A stretch of 64,000 nucleotides of DNA from Novosphingobium sp. PC22D. Lineage in GTDB: Bacteria; Pseudomonadota; Alphaproteobacteria; Sphingomonadales; Sphingomonadaceae. A program made the translations under genes and the position numbers. The notes under the pieces were generated by a model. It was not told the origin of the DNA. It searched no databases and saw only the letters and a list, made by a program, of their open reading frames with translations. The DNA lies in contig NZ_MWMO01000003.1 of the NCBI RefSeq assembly GCF_002556635.1, positions 248,001 to 312,000 of the forward strand, in the 5' to 3' direction. Positions 33,905 through 43,923 of this stretch are shown in pieces (within the stretch, counting starts at the first letter, position 1; every line of letters starts with the position of its first letter).

Positions 33905-35221
33905 TCAGGCGTGCTCGCCGTGGCTCGACAGGTCGAGTCCCCGGGTTTCGGCATCCTCGCCGACGCGCATCTGGACGAGCGTCGAGATCGCGACCGCGAC
34001 GATCGCCGTGGCCACGGCTGACCAGATCGCGACGATGCCCAGGCCGATCGCCTGCGCGACGAGCTGGGCGATCATGTTCATTCCCGGGTCGTAACCGACG
34101 CCGCCCATCGCCTCGGCCTGCAGCGGCGCCAGCAGGATCGTGCCGACGCCCGCGGGCACCGCGAAAGTCGCGAACACATCGAGCGTATCGTCGATGCCGA
34201 GCCGGTCTCGGACGAATCGCGCCGCCGCGCGGCTCGCCAGCGAACCGAGGGCGCCGAGCAGGATCGCCCCGCCTGGCGAGACGTAGAGCGCACCCGCGAG
34301 GGCCGTGGCGATCCCGGCGACCAGGCCGCGCGCGAAGCCCTGCGCGGTGGGCTTCATGCCGAACAGGCGGTCCGCGAGCAGCCAGGCCAGTCCGCCCCCG
34401 CAAGCGGCACCGTGCGCCGCGATCATCGCCGAGGCCGCATCGTCGGTCGCGAACAGCGCCGCGCCGCCGCACAGACCGAGCATCCCCGCCCAGAGCAGCA
34501 GGGCGCCGACGAGCGTGAGCGAGGGACTGAAGCCTTCGGCGGCGCCCTCCGCGGTCGTCCTGCGCCCGATCAGGGCGGAGACCACCAGCGCCGAGATTCC
34601 GGCGGGGAAAAGCAGTGTCAGGCCCCCGGCGTGATCGATCGTCCCGGTTCCGGCGAAGAGCCAGCCGTCCCCGCGCACCCAGTGCGCCACCGGCGCGAGG
34701 ACGACGAGGCTCCAGAAGCCCGCCATCGTCACCGCGAAGGCGAAGCGGGCGCGCCCCACCCAGGCACCCGCGAGCAGCGCTGCGGCAATCGTCGCCAGCG
34801 TGATCTGGAAGAGTGCGAAGGCCGACTCGGGCACGTCGAGCCCGGCCCGCACGTTACCGAGGCGGATCAGCATCCACGCATTGCCGCTGCCGAGCCAGCC
34901 GTTGGTGACGTCTCCGAAGGCGAGCGTGTAGCCGGTCACGATCCAGGCGAGTGACACCGCGGCGGCGATCGCCGCCGTCTGGAGCATGATCGAAAGCACG
35001 TTCCTGCCGTCGGCGCGGCCGGCGTGAAACAGCGCGATGCCGGGCAGGGCGGCGACCAGCCCGAAGAGCGCGGCCGCCATGAGCCAGGCGGTGTCCCCGG
35101 AGTTGGTGACGATGACACTGCCGTCCTGCGCCCAGGCGGGCGCGGCAACGGCTCCGGCCGCAAGGCAAAGCGGCCATGCGCGGTATCGGCGGGCGGAGCG
35201 CGGAAATGCGTAGTCGGCCAA
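33905..35221 (-). CDS. Amt-fold membrane protein lacking the twin pore histidines
   Basis: The 438-residue protein has a signal sequence (about 1-31) and 11 membrane helices aligning along their length with AmtB: DTAWLMAAALFGLVAALPGIALF, GYTLAFGD, APVAHWVRGDG, GTIDHAGG, LGIDDTLDVF and the C-terminal GLDLSSHGE. But the pore residues are changed. By alignment from memory of E. coli AmtB, His168 is Leu204, His318 is Phe353, Trp148 is Arg, Phe107 and Phe215 are Leu and Ser219 is Ala, while the structural Asp160 is kept (Asp196). It is thus unlikely to conduct ammonium like AmtB. No glnK lies beside it. The start is the TTG at 35219-35221, seven bases after GGAGGG. Confidence 0.8.
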   Translation of the reverse strand: MADYAFPRSARRYRAWPLCLAAGAVAAPAWAQDGSVIVTNSGDTAWLMAAALFGLVAALPGIALFHAGRADGRNVLSIMLQTAAIAAAVSLAWIVTGYTLAFGDVTNGWLGSGNAWMLIRLGNVRAGLDVPESAFALFQITLATIAAALLAGAWVGRARFAFAVTMAGFWSLVVLAPVAHWVRGDGWLFAGTGTIDHAGGLTLLFPAGISALVVSALIGRRTTAEGAAEGFSPSLTLVGALLLWAGMLGLCGGAALFATDDAASAMIAAHGAACGGGLAWLLADRLFGMKPTAQGFARGLVAGIATALAGALYVSPGGAILLGALGSLASRAAARFVRDRLGIDDTLDVFATFAVPAGVGTILLAPLQAEAMGGVGYDPGMNMIAQLVAQAIGLGIVAIWSAVATAIVAVAISTLVQMRVGEDAETRGLDLSSHGEHA

Positions 35222-35228
35222 GCGTGTT

Positions 35229-35234
35229 CCCTCC
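35229..35234 (-). promoter_or_regulatory. Shine-Dalgarno deciding the Amt-like start
   Basis: GGAGGG on the minus strand stands seven bases before the TTG at 35221. A second in-frame TTG at 35239 lies upstream of this site and so is unlikely to be used. Confidence 0.7.
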
Positions 35235-35380
35235 GGCAATGCGGCTTGCGGCGACCCCGATGGTCACGGCGTGTTCCCTAGCGCGAAGGGATTGAAATCC
35301 GGTTGCCGCGCGATTTTCATCCCCAGACAAGCGCGCGCGTGCGCCCTGCGGCCGCTTGCCTGGCTTCGGAGCGCGGCGCT

Positions 35381-35860
35381 ATGATCGCGGCCATGAAAGG
35401 CCTCGCGAAGTTCCTGTTCATTCTGGCTGCGATTCTCCCTGCCAGCGCACGGGCGGACGACGAGGACGTGCCGTACTGGGCCTCGATCACGGTCGATAAG
35501 GCCTACATGCGCGTCGGGCCTTCCCAGCGCTACAAGATCGACTGGGTTTATGTTCGCAAGCTGCTGCCGATCAAGGTGGTGCGCCGCGAGGGACCCTGGC
35601 GGCTGATCGAGGATCCCGACGGGACCAGGGGCTGGATGCGCGATCTTCTGCTGTCGCGCGAACGCACCGCGCTCGTGACCGGAAGCGAGCCGGGCGAAAT
35701 CCACGCGCGCGCCAGCATGGGTTCGCCCCTGCTGTGGCGGGTCGAGCCGGGCGCCGTCGGCAAGCTGGGCGAATGTTCGAGTGGCTGGTGCGAATTCGAA
35801 GTCGCCGGCCACAAGGGCTTCATGCCCGAAAGCCGGCTCTGGGGGCCGGGGGAACCCTGA
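35381..35860 (+). CDS. Secreted SH3-domain protein
   Basis: The 159-residue product has a signal peptide (MIAAMKGLAKFLFILAAILP, cleavage after SARA) and two bacterial SH3-like units: about 35-88 (ASITVDKAYMRVGPSQRYKI and VRREGPWRLIEDPDGTRGWM) and about 95-155 (GSPLLWRVEPGAVGKLGEC and GWCEFEVAGHKGFMP). Such proteins usually bind peptidoglycan or are envelope-stress factors; no catalytic domain is present. Two cysteines lie close together in ECSSGWCEF. The ATG at 35393 is an alternative start. Convergent with the thiolase gene. Confidence 0.85.
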   Translation: MIAAMKGLAKFLFILAAILPASARADDEDVPYWASITVDKAYMRVGPSQRYKIDWVYVRKLLPIKVVRREGPWRLIEDPDGTRGWMRDLLLSRERTALVTGSEPGEIHARASMGSPLLWRVEPGAVGKLGECSSGWCEFEVAGHKGFMPESRLWGPGEP

Positions 35861-35932
35861 TCCGCGCGAAAGGGGCGCCAGACCGCCGGCCCCGACCGGG
35901 TTGGCGAGGCCGAAGCGCGGGCCAGAAAGACG

Positions 35933-35958
35933 TCCCCGACCCCGCGAAGGGCCGGGGA
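35933..35958. terminator. Hairpin between SH3 and thiolase genes
   Basis: TCCCCG (35933-35938) pairs with CGGGGA (35953-35958), and after one mismatch CCC (35940-35942) pairs with GGG (35949-35951), making an imperfect 10-bp stem. It lies between two convergent genes and may stop both, though no T-run is present. Confidence 0.45.
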
Positions 35959-35967
35959 TATGTCAGA

Positions 35968-37161
35968 TCAGGCCAGTTCGACCGCGACCGCGGTGGCTTC
36001 ACCGCCGCCGATGCACAGCGAGGCGACGCCCTTCTTGAGGCCCTTTTCCTTGAGCGCGGCGAGCAGCGTGACGATGATGCGCGTGCCCGACGCGCCGATC
36101 GGGTGACCCAGCGCGGTCGCCCCGCCGTGGATGTTCACCTTGTCGTGCGGAATCCCGAGATCGCGCATCGCGAACATGGCGACGCAGGCGAAGGCCTCGT
36201 TGACCTCGAACAGGTCGACCTCGTCCATCGACCAGCCCACCTTGTCGAGCAGCTTGGTGATCGCGCCGACCGGAGCGGTGGTGAACTTGGCGGGCTCCTG
36301 CGCATGGGCGGCGACGCCCAGCACCGTCGCGACCGGCTTGAGTCCCTTGGCCTCGGCGACGCTCTTGCGGGTGAGGACCACGGCGGCGGCGCCGTCCGAG
36401 ATCGAGCTGGAGCTTGCCGCGGTGATCGTGCCGTCCTTCGAGAAGGCGGCGCGCAGCGTCGGAATCTTCTCGGGATTGCCCTTGCCCGGCTGCTCGTCGA
36501 TCTCGACCACGGTCTCGCCCTTGCGGCTCTTCACCGTGACCGGGACGATCTCGCCGGCGAAGGCCTTCGATTCGATCGCGGCATTGGCGCGGCGCAGCGA
36601 CTCGATGGCATATTCGTCCTGCGCCTCGCGGGTGAGCTGGTATTCGTCGGCGGTCTTCTGCGCGAACGAGCCCATCGACCCGCCCTCGTAAGCGTCCTCG
36701 AGCCCGTCGAGGAACATGTGGTCGTAGGCGGTGTCATGGCCGGCCCGCGCGCCCGCGCGGTGCTTCTTGAGCAGGTACGGGGCATTGGTCATCGACTCCA
36801 TGCCGCCCGCGATCACGAGATCGAGCGAACCGGCCGCCAGCGCCTCGGCACCCATGATCACCGTCTGCATGCCCGAGCCGCAGACCTTGTTGACCGTCGT
36901 CGCCTGGACCGACTTGGGCAAGCCCGCCTTGAGCGCGGCCTGGCGGGCGGGCGCCTGGCCGAGACCGGCGGGAAGCACGCAGCCCATGTAGATGCGTTCG
37001 ACGTCCTCGCCATCGACTCCGGCGCGCTCGACCGCGGCCTTGACCGCGGTAGCGCCAAGCTCGGTCGCGTCGACGTCGGCAAATACGCCCTGGAGGCCTC
37101 CCATCGGCGTGCGCGCGTAAGAAAGAATTACGATCGGATCATTCGCAGAAATCTGAGCCAT
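35968..37161 (-). CDS. Acetyl-CoA C-acetyltransferase (thiolase)
   Basis: The 397-residue protein is a biosynthetic/degradative thiolase of the AtoB/PhaA type: nucleophilic Cys in VNKVCGSGMQTVIMGAEAL (about residue 92), His in NIHGGATALGHPIGASGTRI (about 353), and the second Cys in VASLCIGGGEATAVAVE (about 383). It condenses two acetyl-CoA to acetoacetyl-CoA or runs the reverse reaction. It could feed polyhydroxybutyrate or fatty-acid metabolism. Runs divergent from the nuo operon, with its own promoter at 37208-37235. Confidence 0.94.
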   Translation of the reverse strand: MAQISANDPIVILSYARTPMGGLQGVFADVDATELGATAVKAAVERAGVDGEDVERIYMGCVLPAGLGQAPARQAALKAGLPKSVQATTVNKVCGSGMQTVIMGAEALAAGSLDLVIAGGMESMTNAPYLLKKHRAGARAGHDTAYDHMFLDGLEDAYEGGSMGSFAQKTADEYQLTREAQDEYAIESLRRANAAIESKAFAGEIVPVTVKSRKGETVVEIDEQPGKGNPEKIPTLRAAFSKDGTITAASSSSISDGAAAVVLTRKSVAEAKGLKPVATVLGVAAHAQEPAKFTTAPVGAITKLLDKVGWSMDEVDLFEVNEAFACVAMFAMRDLGIPHDKVNIHGGATALGHPIGASGTRIIVTLLAALKEKGLKKGVASLCIGGGEATAVAVELA

Positions 37162-37207
37162 GGTAAGGATCCTTCCCGATTGGATGCTGGATTAGACGTT
37201 TCTAGTC

Positions 37208-37235
37208 GCATAATGCTGCACTGCGGCGTAAGCAA
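37208..37235 (-). promoter_or_regulatory. Putative thiolase promoter
   Basis: On the minus strand TTGCTT (37230-37235) and TTATGC (37208-37213) are 16 bp apart, about 46 bases before the thiolase ATG. The 239-bp region also carries the nuo promoter on the other strand, for which no clear hexamer pair was found; a GTGGCA/TGCCAC repeat is visible near 37275-37304. Confidence 0.4.
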
Positions 37236-37400
37236 TGAGTCCCTGAGCTTTCCCGGGAAGCCCGATTTTGCCGTTGTGGCACCGACGACCGGCTTGCTTG
37301 CCACATAGTGAGGTGCCGCATCGGCGACAAGGCGGGCTTGCACCGCGGCAAAGGCGGGACTAGTGCGCGCAGGCAAGCGACAAACACGCGAGTCAAAAAC

Positions 37401-37775
37401 TTGGTCGATCTGTCACAATACCTTCCGATCCTGATTTTCCTCGGGATCGCGCTTGCGCTCTCGGCGGTCTTCGTCTTCCTGCCGATGGGCGTCTCCTACC
37501 TCACGGGTACGCACAACCCCACGGCGGACAAGCTGACCGAGTACGAGTGCGGTTTCCCCGCCTTCGAGGACCCGCGCAGCCAGTTCGACGTGCGCTTTTA
37601 CCTCGTCGCGATCCTGTTCATCATCTTCGACCTCGAGGCCGCGTTCCTGTTTCCCTGGGCCGTTTCGCTCGATCTCACGGGATGGCCGGGCTGGATCACG
37701 ATGATGGTCTTCCTCGGTGAACTGGCGATTGGGCTCGCCTACGCATGGAAGAAGGGAGCTCTGGACTGGGAATGA
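37401..37775 (+). CDS. nuoA: NADH-quinone oxidoreductase subunit A
   Basis: This is a small membrane subunit of respiratory complex I (124 residues), with three hydrophobic helices. The conserved loop after helix 1 contains [19 protein letters not shown], including the Cys-Gly-Phe typical of NuoA, followed by [20 protein letters not shown]. The start is the TTG at 37401 ([11 protein letters not shown]), the usual NuoA N-terminus; longer in-frame starts upstream have no family character. First gene of the nuo operon; its TGA overlaps the nuoB ATG. Confidence 0.94.
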   Translation: MVDLSQYLPILIFLGIALALSAVFVFLPMGVSYLTGTHNPTADKLTEYECGFPAFEDPRSQFDVRFYLVAILFIIFDLEAAFLFPWAVSLDLTGWPGWITMMVFLGELAIGLAYAWKKGALDWE

Positions 37776-38329
37776 CCGACGTCACGCAGACTCGCGCCGC
37801 GGGACACGTCACCGAGAATGCGGTGACCGCTCCCGACCAGGCATTTTTCAACGATCTCAATCAGGAAGTCTCGAACAAGGGCTTCCTCGTCACCTCCACC
37901 GAGGAGCTGTTCCAGTGGGCTCGCACCGGCTCGCTGTGGTGGATGACCTTCGGCCTCGCCTGCTGCGCGGTCGAGATGATCCACGTCAACATGCCGCGCT
38001 ACGACATGGAGCGCTTCGGCGCCGCGCCGCGCGCCAGCCCGCGCCAGTCGGACGTGATGATCGTCGCCGGCACGCTGTGCAACAAGATGGCCCCGGCGCT
38101 GCGCAAGGTCTACGACCAGATGTCGGACCCGAAGTACGTGATCTCGATGGGCTCGTGCGCCAACGGCGGCGGTTACTATCACTACAGCTATTCGGTGGTG
38201 CGCGGCTGTGACCGGATCGTTCCGGTCGACATCTACGTGCCGGGCTGTCCGCCGACCGCCGAGGCGCTGCTCTATGGCGTGATGCAGTTGCAGCGCAAGA
38301 TCCGCCGCATGGGCACGCTGGAGCGTTGA
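37772..38329 (+). CDS. nuoB: NADH-quinone oxidoreductase subunit B
   Basis: NuoB holds the terminal Fe-S cluster N2 that hands electrons to quinone. The 185-residue protein has the tandem cysteines in [12 protein letters not shown], the third in [19 protein letters not shown] and the fourth in [13 protein letters not shown]. The N-terminal 25 residues before [13 protein letters not shown] are variable. The ATG overlaps the nuoA stop (ATGA), showing tight coupling. Confidence 0.97.
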   Translation: MTDVTQTRAAGHVTENAVTAPDQAFFNDLNQEVSNKGFLVTSTEELFQWARTGSLWWMTFGLACCAVEMIHVNMPRYDMERFGAAPRASPRQSDVMIVAGTLCNKMAPALRKVYDQMSDPKYVISMGSCANGGGYYHYSYSVVRGCDRIVPVDIYVPGCPPTAEALLYGVMQLQRKIRRMGTLER

Positions 38330-38331
38330 GC

Positions 38332-39153
38332 ATGCCCGTTCTCCACTCCGCCCCGCGCTGCGCCTCGAACGAAGGCGTGCTCGATACGCTCTCCGTCGCG
38401 CTCGGCCCGATGCTCGTCGCCGCCAAGGAAGAGCACGGCGAGATCGTGCTGACCGTGGCGCGCCAGGGCATCGAGGATGCGCTGCGCCTGCTGCGCGACG
38501 AGCACCAGTACCAGCAACTGATGGAGATCGCGGGAGTCGACTTTCCGTCGCGGCCCGAGCGCTTCGAAGTCGTCTACATGCTGCTCTCGCTGACGAAGAA
38601 CCACCGCATCCTCGTCAAGGTCACCGCGTCGGAGGCGACTCCGGTGCCGACGGTGACGACGCTCTGGCCGGTCGCGGGCTGGCTCGAGCGCGAGGTCTTC
38701 GACATGTACGGCGTGGTCTTCGCGGGCAATGCGGATCTTCGCCGGATTCTCACCGACTACGGGTTTGAGGGGCATCCGTTCCGCAAGGATTTCCCGCTGA
38801 CCGGCTATCAGGAACTGCGCTATTCCGAGGAGGACAAGCGCGTCGTCTACGAACCGGTCAAGCTGGCGCAGGATTTCCGCAGCTTCGACTTCATGAGCCC
38901 GTGGGAAGGCGCCGACTACGTCCTGCCCGGCGATGAAAAGGCCGAGCCCGCGCCGCCGCCCGTCGACAAGCCCGTGACCACCGAGAAGAAGGGCGACAGC
39001 GGCGCCGGCGAACCCGAGGACAGCAAGGCCGCCGAGAAGGTCTCCCCCGCGCCGCCCGCCAAGCAGGATACCGGCGAGGACAAGAAGGACGCACCCAAGG
39101 CGACCGACAGCTCGGTTCCCAAGGACGATGACGAGAAGGGAGGCGAAGCGTGA
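38332..39153 (+). CDS. nuoC: NADH-quinone oxidoreductase subunit C
   Basis: This is a peripheral-arm subunit of complex I, 273 residues. The family core covers about 1-198, with the signature [17 protein letters not shown] and [21 protein letters not shown]. After residue 200 comes a tail of about 73 residues made almost only of Lys, Glu, Asp, Pro and Ala, predicted to be disordered and much longer than the usual end of NuoC. The function of the tail is unknown. The ATG at 38332 is used; a TTG at 38326 would overlap the nuoB stop. The nuoC stop overlaps the nuoD GTG. Confidence 0.95.
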   Translation: MPVLHSAPRCASNEGVLDTLSVALGPMLVAAKEEHGEIVLTVARQGIEDALRLLRDEHQYQQLMEIAGVDFPSRPERFEVVYMLLSLTKNHRILVKVTASEATPVPTVTTLWPVAGWLEREVFDMYGVVFAGNADLRRILTDYGFEGHPFRKDFPLTGYQELRYSEEDKRVVYEPVKLAQDFRSFDFMSPWEGADYVLPGDEKAEPAPPPVDKPVTTEKKGDSGAGEPEDSKAAEKVSPAPPAKQDTGEDKKDAPKATDSSVPKDDDEKGGEA

Positions 39154-40361
39154 GCATGCAGCTTGAGCAGTCGCCCACGACCGAAGGCGAGGTCGTCGAC
39201 AACTACACCATCAACTTCGGCCCACAGCACCCGGCGGCGCACGGCGTTCTGCGCATGGTGCTCGAGCTAGACGGCGAGGTGATCGAGCGTGTCGATCCGC
39301 ACGTCGGCCTGCTCCATCGCGGCACCGAGAAGCTGATCGAGCACAAGACCTACCTTCAGGCGCTGCCCTACTTCGACCGTCTCGACTATTGCTCGCCGCT
39401 GTGCATGGAGCACAGCTACGTCCTGGCGATCGAGAAACTGCTGAATCTCGAGGTTCCGCTGCGCGCCCAGTACCTTCGCGTGCTGTTCGCCGAGCTGACC
39501 CGCATTTGCAACCACATGCTCAACATCGGCAGCCACGTCATGGACGTCGGCGCGATGACGCCGAACCTGTGGCTGTTCGAGATCCGCGAGGATTGCCTCA
39601 ACTTCTTCGAGCGCGCTTCGGGCGCGCGGATGCACTCCGCCTGGTTCCGTCCCGGCGGCGTCCACCAGGACGTGCCGCTCAAGCTGCTCGCCGACATGGC
39701 CGAATGGCTCGACACGCGCCTGCCGACGCTGTTCGAGGACGCGATGAGCCTCGTCGTCGACAACCGCATCTTCAAGCAGCGCAACGTCGATATCGCCGTG
39801 GTCAGCCGCGACGACGCGGTGAAATGGGGCTTTTCGGGCCCGATGATCCGCGGCGCCGGCATCCCCTGGGATATCCGCAAGAGCCAGCCCTACGACGTCT
39901 ACGACCGCATGGACTTCGAGATTCCGGTCGGCACCAATTCGGACTGCTACGACCGGATGATGGTCCGGGTCGAGGAAGTGCGCCAGTCGGCCAGGATCAT
40001 GAAACAGTGCCTCGCCGAGATGCCGGATGGTCCGGTCGCCTCGACCGACCGCAAGGTCGTGCCGCCCAAGCGCGCCGAGATGAAAAGCTCGATGGAAGCG
40101 CTGATCCACCACTTCAAGCTCTATACCGAGGGTTTTCACGTACCTGAGGGCGAAGTCTACGTTGCGACCGAAAGCCCTAAGGGTGAGTTCGGCGTCTACC
40201 TCGTCTCGGACGGCAGCAACAAACCCTACCGGTGCAAGATCCGGCCGACCGCGTTCTCGCACCTTCAGGCGATGGACTTCATGTGCAAGGGGCACATGCT
40301 GCCCGATGCGACCGCCATTCTCGGCGCGATCGACGTCGTTTTCGGAGAGTGCGACAGGTAA
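39150..40361 (+). CDS. nuoD: NADH-quinone oxidoreductase subunit D
   Basis: The 49-kDa-type subunit of complex I (403 residues) lines the quinone pocket. Markers are [15 protein letters not shown] near residue 28, [14 protein letters not shown], and the C-terminal [22 protein letters not shown] with the closing DVVFGECDR. Translation begins at GTG overlapping the nuoC stop; an ATG two codons later is an alternative. Followed by an 80-base gap and then a small membrane-protein gene. Confidence 0.97.
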   Translation: MSMQLEQSPTTEGEVVDNYTINFGPQHPAAHGVLRMVLELDGEVIERVDPHVGLLHRGTEKLIEHKTYLQALPYFDRLDYCSPLCMEHSYVLAIEKLLNLEVPLRAQYLRVLFAELTRICNHMLNIGSHVMDVGAMTPNLWLFEIREDCLNFFERASGARMHSAWFRPGGVHQDVPLKLLADMAEWLDTRLPTLFEDAMSLVVDNRIFKQRNVDIAVVSRDDAVKWGFSGPMIRGAGIPWDIRKSQPYDVYDRMDFEIPVGTNSDCYDRMMVRVEEVRQSARIMKQCLAEMPDGPVASTDRKVVPPKRAEMKSSMEALIHHFKLYTEGFHVPEGEVYVATESPKGEFGVYLVSDGSNKPYRCKIRPTAFSHLQAMDFMCKGHMLPDATAILGAIDVVFGECDR

Positions 40362-40440
40362 GGATTCTATCGATGGCCGCCAGCGGGGTGGGACCTGCCG
40401 GACTGGTCGAGTTGCAGCGGATTCGGTGGGAGTGCGCGGT

Positions 40441-40638
40441 ATGGTGAAGGTTTTGGACATGACCCGGGTCTGGGCGATGCTCACCGGGATCGCACTGGCA
40501 GTCTGGTATCTCGGGGCGGTCTACCTCGAATTCCTGCCGTCGGAGATGCTGCCGATGCTGGTGACGGCGATCGGCGGATTCGAGTTGTTTCTGTTCGGCC
40601 AGGACGTCTGGTTGAAGAAGAAGGGAAAGCATGGCTGA
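40441..40638 (+). CDS. Small two-helix membrane protein inside the nuo operon
   Basis: The 65-residue product has two hydrophobic segments, about 11-28 (MLTGIALAVWYLGAVYL) and 34-52 (MLPMLVTAIGGFELFLFG), and ends in the basic tail LKKKGKHG. It is not a known complex I core subunit. A GGGAG ribosome-binding site precedes the ATG, and its 3' end overlaps the nuoE start by eight bases, so it is co-translated with complex I. It might be an assembly factor or accessory subunit; that is inference from position. Confidence 0.7.
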   Translation: MVKVLDMTRVWAMLTGIALAVWYLGAVYLEFLPSEMLPMLVTAIGGFELFLFGQDVWLKKKGKHG

Positions 40639-41299
40639 GCGCTATCTCGAGCCCGACACTCCCGAACTGCGGGAGCGCTGGGGCAATTTTGCGTGGGAAC
40701 CGCACTGGGCCGAGAAGGCGAGGGCGGCGATCGCGCGCTATCCCGAGGGGCGCCAGCGCTCCGCGGTGATGGCGCTGCTCGATTTCGCCCAGCGGCAGGT
40801 CGGCGAGGCAACGCAGACGCAGGGCTGGCTGCCGATCCCCGTGATCGAATTTGTCGCTGCCGAACTCGACATGCCGGTGTTGCGCGTGCTCGAGGTCGCG
40901 ACTTTCTATACGATGTACAATCTGGCCCCGGTCGGCCGCTTCCACGTGCAGGTCTGCGGTACCACGCCGTGCATGCTGCGCGGCTCGGACGACATCATGG
41001 CCGCGTGCAAAAAGCGTGGGATGAGCAAGGGTCACACCACCGATGACGGGCTGTGGACGCTGACCGAGGTCGAGTGCATGGGCAATTGCGCCTCTGCGCC
41101 GATGGTGCAGATCAACGACGACAACTACGAGGACCTGACGCCAGAGCGCCTCGACGCCGTGCTCGACGCGCTGGCGAAGGGCGAGACGCCCAAGGCCGGC
41201 ACGCAGGACCCCGACCGTCACACGGTCGAGCCGGTCGGCGGCCCGACCACGCTCAAAGAGATGGTCACCGAAAACCACGACTACCGGGGAGAGTGGTAA
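40631..41299 (+). CDS. nuoE: NADH-quinone oxidoreductase subunit E
   Basis: NuoE (24-kDa type, 222 residues) carries the [2Fe-2S] cluster N1a beside the flavin site. The four cysteines appear in VCGTTPCMLRGSDDI and VECMGNCASAPMVQI. The N-terminal helical region shows LPIPVIEFVAAELDM and TFYTMYNLAPVGRFHV. The C-terminus runs about 40 residues beyond the cluster domain (LAKGETPKAGTQDPDRH onward). Start overlaps the small membrane-protein gene. Confidence 0.97.
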   Translation: MAERYLEPDTPELRERWGNFAWEPHWAEKARAAIARYPEGRQRSAVMALLDFAQRQVGEATQTQGWLPIPVIEFVAAELDMPVLRVLEVATFYTMYNLAPVGRFHVQVCGTTPCMLRGSDDIMAACKKRGMSKGHTTDDGLWTLTEVECMGNCASAPMVQINDDNYEDLTPERLDAVLDALAKGETPKAGTQDPDRHTVEPVGGPTTLKEMVTENHDYRGEW

Positions 41300-41302
41300 G
41301 CG

Positions 41303-42606
<1,304 letters not shown>

Positions 42607-42610
<4 letters not shown>

Positions 42611-43311
42611 GACTATCGCGCACCATACTTGCCCTGGCAGGCGTGGTGACAATGGTCGTCGCGCTCGACGCGACGGCGGTTCCGGCACGGGCGCAGAACC
42701 CGACGCTAATTCATCCGAAGCGGGCCGAGTTCAGCTACGACGACCGCCTCAATCCCGATCTCGTTCGCAAGGCCGTGCTCGATTTCGCGACTTGCGCACT
42801 CGAGCGGCGGCGCAACAGCTCGATGGAGTATCTGGCTGCGCTGCCCGAGAGCCGGGAATCGCGCAGGTATCTCTCGAGGCTGGTGGATGAAGACTGTCTC
42901 GGCACGGGTCGAATGAAGTTTTCCGAACCGCTGTTTCGCGGCGCGATGTACCAGAGGCTCTACCTCGACACTTATCGCAACGATCCGGTGCCTGATCTCA
43001 GTGCGCTGGCGTCGCCCGACTACTTTCAAGACGTCAGCCCGCTCAATGCCGCTGAGCAGCAGGGCGTGGCGATCCGTCAGTTCGCCGATTGCGTCGTGCG
43101 CGATCAACCCGAAGTGGCGCACCGGCTTGCCACCAGCCTGATCGGCTCGAGCGAGGAGAACGGTTCCTTCTCGACGCTGATGCCGAGCTTCTCCAAGTGC
43201 CTTGCCAAGAACAAGACGCTCGAGTTCAAGAAGTCGCAGCTGCGTGGGACGATGGCGGAGGTTCTCTACCGCATTCGCACCGAGTCGAAGCCGGCGGGGA
43301 CGGAAGAGTGA
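42607..43311 (+). CDS. Secreted four-cysteine protein A within the nuo operon
   Basis: The 234-residue product starts at GTG overlapping the nuoF stop and has a signal peptide (about 1-29, ending ARAQ). The mature part is two copies of one module: the first has [10 protein letters not shown] then [25 protein letters not shown] (Cys63, Cys97), the second QFADCVVRD then [21 protein letters not shown] (Cys162, Cys198). Cysteine spacing is 34 and 36. The next gene has the same design. I do not recognise the family. Disulfide-stabilised periplasmic folding is inferred. GTG/TGA coupling implies stoichiometric production with complex I. Confidence 0.75.
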
Positions 43312-43919
43312 AGTCCGTCTCGATCGCACTTTCGGCTGTGGCGATGGCCACTGCCGGCCCGGTCTGGGCCGATGCGCCTGCGAACGATGGCGATGCGCTA
43401 GTCGCACTCAAGCTTTTTGCATCGTGCGCAGTACAGCGCACGCCGGAAGGAGCAGAGAAGCTCCTGACCCTCGATCCCAACGGCAAGGCTTATGGGAAGG
43501 CCGCGAACGCTTATGCGCGCGGCCACGCGATGTGCCTGCACGGCAATAGCAAGTTGAAGTTTGCAAGCCTGCCCTTCGCCGGATTTCTGGCCGAAGCGCT
43601 GATCGCGCGCGCGAAGGTCAGTGTCCCCGCGAATAGCGTCAGTGTCCCCGCGATTAGCGAAGGACCTGGCACTCTCAACTGGATCGAGGCAGTCGGCGGC
43701 TGTGTCGCCAAGCCGAAGCCGGCGGAAGTCGCCGCCTTGTTCGAGACGCTTCCCGCGAGCCAGGGCGAAGTCAACGCGCTCAATCCGACGGGTGAAGCTC
43801 TCCAGGCCTGCATCAGCGAAGGCCAGACCCTCACGCTCAACCGCACTGCGGTACGCGCCATGTATGCGCTCGGCGTCTACCGCCAGTCGCACCCCCTCCA
43901 ATCGAAGTCCGAAGGCTGA
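43308..43919 (+). CDS. Secreted four-cysteine protein B within the nuo operon
   Basis: The 203-residue product is a paralogue of the preceding protein. It starts at GTG overlapping that stop and has a signal peptide (about 1-21, ending PVWA). Two modules are visible: LFASCAVQRTPEGAEKLL with AMCLHGNSKLKFASLPFAGFLAEAL (Cys40, Cys76), and AVGGCVAKPKPAEVAALF with QACISEGQTLTLNRTAVRAMY (Cys132, Cys168); both pairs are 36 apart. The linker between modules (about 104-117) is a direct repeat SVPANSVSVPAIS from a 21-bp tandem duplication. It is followed by nuoG after four bases. Function unknown. Confidence 0.75.
   Translation: MKSVSIALSAVAMATAGPVWADAPANDGDALVALKLFASCAVQRTPEGAEKLLTLDPNGKAYGKAANAYARGHAMCLHGNSKLKFASLPFAGFLAEALIARAKVSVPANSVSVPAISEGPGTLNWIEAVGGCVAKPKPAEVAALFETLPASQGEVNALNPTGEALQACISEGQTLTLNRTAVRAMYALGVYRQSHPLQSKSEG
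43617..43658 (+). repeat. 21-bp tandem duplication in protein B linker
   Basis: Units 43617-43637 and 43638-43658 are identical except one base (gaa/gat context AATAGC against ATTAGC). The duplication keeps frame and adds seven residues to the inter-module linker. Confidence 0.85.
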
Positions 43920-43923
43920 TCGC

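Noticed and set aside
31684..33954. A 756-codon minus-strand frame opposite the methyltransferase and flavin oxidoreductase
   Set aside because: Both plus-strand genes have clear motifs and ribosome-binding sites; the antisense frame does not.
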